Below are positions 5,428 through 5,953 of a stretch of 5,953 nt of DNA, one piece after another (the first letter of the stretch is position 1; every line of letters begins with the position of its first letter). Position numbers and translations under genes: made by a program. A model generated the notes under the pieces. That model did no database searches. It was given only the letters and a program-made list of their open reading frames with translations, and was not told the DNA's origin. The stretch comes from Nocardioides sp. (lineage in GTDB: Bacteria; Actinomycetota; Actinomycetes; Propionibacteriales; Nocardioidaceae): the NCBI GenBank assembly GCA_025965295.1, contig JAOPXF010000093.1:1-5953 (forward strand). Direction: 5' to 3'.

Positions 5428-5953
5428 CGAGGAGCTCCTGGGCTGGTCGGGTGGCCCGTCGCCAACCGGCTGAGCAGCCAGGTGGCGGGGACGGAGAGGA
5501 GGATGAGCACGAGGGCGTACGGCGCAGCCGCGCCGTACGCGACCGAGGAGGCGTCCGACCAGAAGCTCGTCGCGAGCGTGGTGACGCCGATCGGGGCCAG
5601 GAGCAGCGTGGCCGTCAGCTCGGTGCTCACCGCGAGGGAGACCAGCGCCAGGCTCGCGCCGATCCCGGGCAGCACGAGTGGCAGGGTGACCCGGCGCGCG
5701 GTCTGGAGCCCGGTGCAGCCGAGGGAGCGCGCGACGTCCTCGAGGACCGGAGGTGCCAGCTCGAGGGTGGAGCGGAGGCTGACCACGGCGCGCGGCAGGA
5801 ACACGATCGCGTAGCCGACGAGGAGCACCGGCAGGGTCTGGTAGAGCGCCGGCACCAGCTCGATGGAGACGGTGACGAGCGCGAGCGCGACCACGATTCC
5901 CGGGAGGGCGTTGGCGGTGTAGGTGCTCCGCTCGACCAGGGTCGAGAGCGCAC
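5424..5953 (-). CDS. ABC transporter permease, Fbp-like, C-terminal part (5' end outside window)
   Basis: The frame is open from 5951 down to the TGA at 5424, so the N-terminal part lies right of the window; the GTG at 5894 is inside the gene. About 175 residues are visible. They start in ALPGIVVALALV, continue through several hydrophobic helices, and include the cytoplasmic EAA loop that docks the ATPase (EDVARSLGCTGLQTARRVTLP, then LVLPGI; visible residues about 70-98). Helices TATLLLAPIG and APYALVLILLSVPATWLL finish the protein. This matches the C-terminal half of FbpB-type permeases, which usually carry two such modules and import Fe(III); the substrate here is inferred only. The stop overlaps the ATPase start by four bases. 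A substrate-binding protein gene would be expected further upstream, off the right edge. Confidence 0.88.
   Translation of the reverse strand, partial: ALSTLVERSTYTANALPGIVVALALVTVSIELVPALYQTLPVLLVGYAIVFLPRAVVSLRSTLELAPPVLEDVARSLGCTGLQTARRVTLPLVLPGIGASLALVSLAVSTELTATLLLAPIGVTTLATSFWSDASSVAYGAAAPYALVLILLSVPATWLLSRLATGHPTSPGAPR
5435..5439 (-). promoter_or_regulatory. Ribosome binding site of the ABC ATPase gene
   Basis: On the minus strand AGGAG lies seven bases before the ATG at 5427, inside the last codons of the permease. It supports this start and allows reinitiation after the overlapping permease stop. Confidence 0.6.
5515..5540. repeat. Perfect 11-bp inverted repeat inside the permease gene
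   Basis: GCGTACGGCGC (5515-5525) and GCGCCGTACGC (5530-5540) are exact reverse complements separated by four bases (AGCC). The resulting hairpin would be very stable in mRNA or single-stranded DNA. It encodes the near-symmetrical peptide VAYGAAAPYA, so protein sequence may explain part of the symmetry. Confidence 0.75.

Overview
The window is very GC-rich DNA with tightly packed, overlapping genes. Its protein families (a PAS/HisKA fragment, an AraC regulator with an AraC_binding_2-type N-terminus, an Fbp-like ABC transporter, and an NRPS-like activating enzyme fused to a membrane acyltransferase) point to a high-GC actinomycete, perhaps Nocardioides-like. That placement rests on composition and protein style only; no marker gene is present.

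Layout. Bases 1-478 (+) hold the 3' end of a PAS-HisKA sensor gene that stops right after the phospho-acceptor helices, with no ATPase domain. Bases 479-799 have no convincing gene; they hold three GC-rich hairpins, a possible 13-codon leader ORF, and at the end a near-perfect ribosome binding site. An AraC-family regulator follows on the + strand and ends at 1810. Its conserved N-terminal sequence has no ATG, GTG or TTG start available in frame. The best-placed initiation codon is ATC at 800, six bases after the GGAGG core.

Bases 1778-5953 are a minus-strand operon, read right to left: the C-terminal half of an ABC permease (runs off the right edge), an ABC ATPase with a TOBE-like domain, and an 870-residue protein with an adenylation domain, a phosphopantetheine carrier domain and an acyltransferase-3 membrane domain. 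Both junctions are ATGA stop/start overlaps, so the three proteins are probably translated together. The last gene converges on the AraC gene and overlaps it by 33 bp.

Working together. The ABC parts look like an Fbp-type Fe(III) (or other periplasmic-binding-protein-dependent) importer. The coupled third protein has all the parts needed to activate a carboxylic acid, hold it as a thioester and hand it to a membrane-bound acyltransferase. This is Dlt-like logic in one chain, although its adenylation core looks more like an acyl/aryl-acid enzyme than an amino-acid one. This fusion and its coupling to the transporter are the most interesting content. The AraC protein is a possible but unproven regulator.
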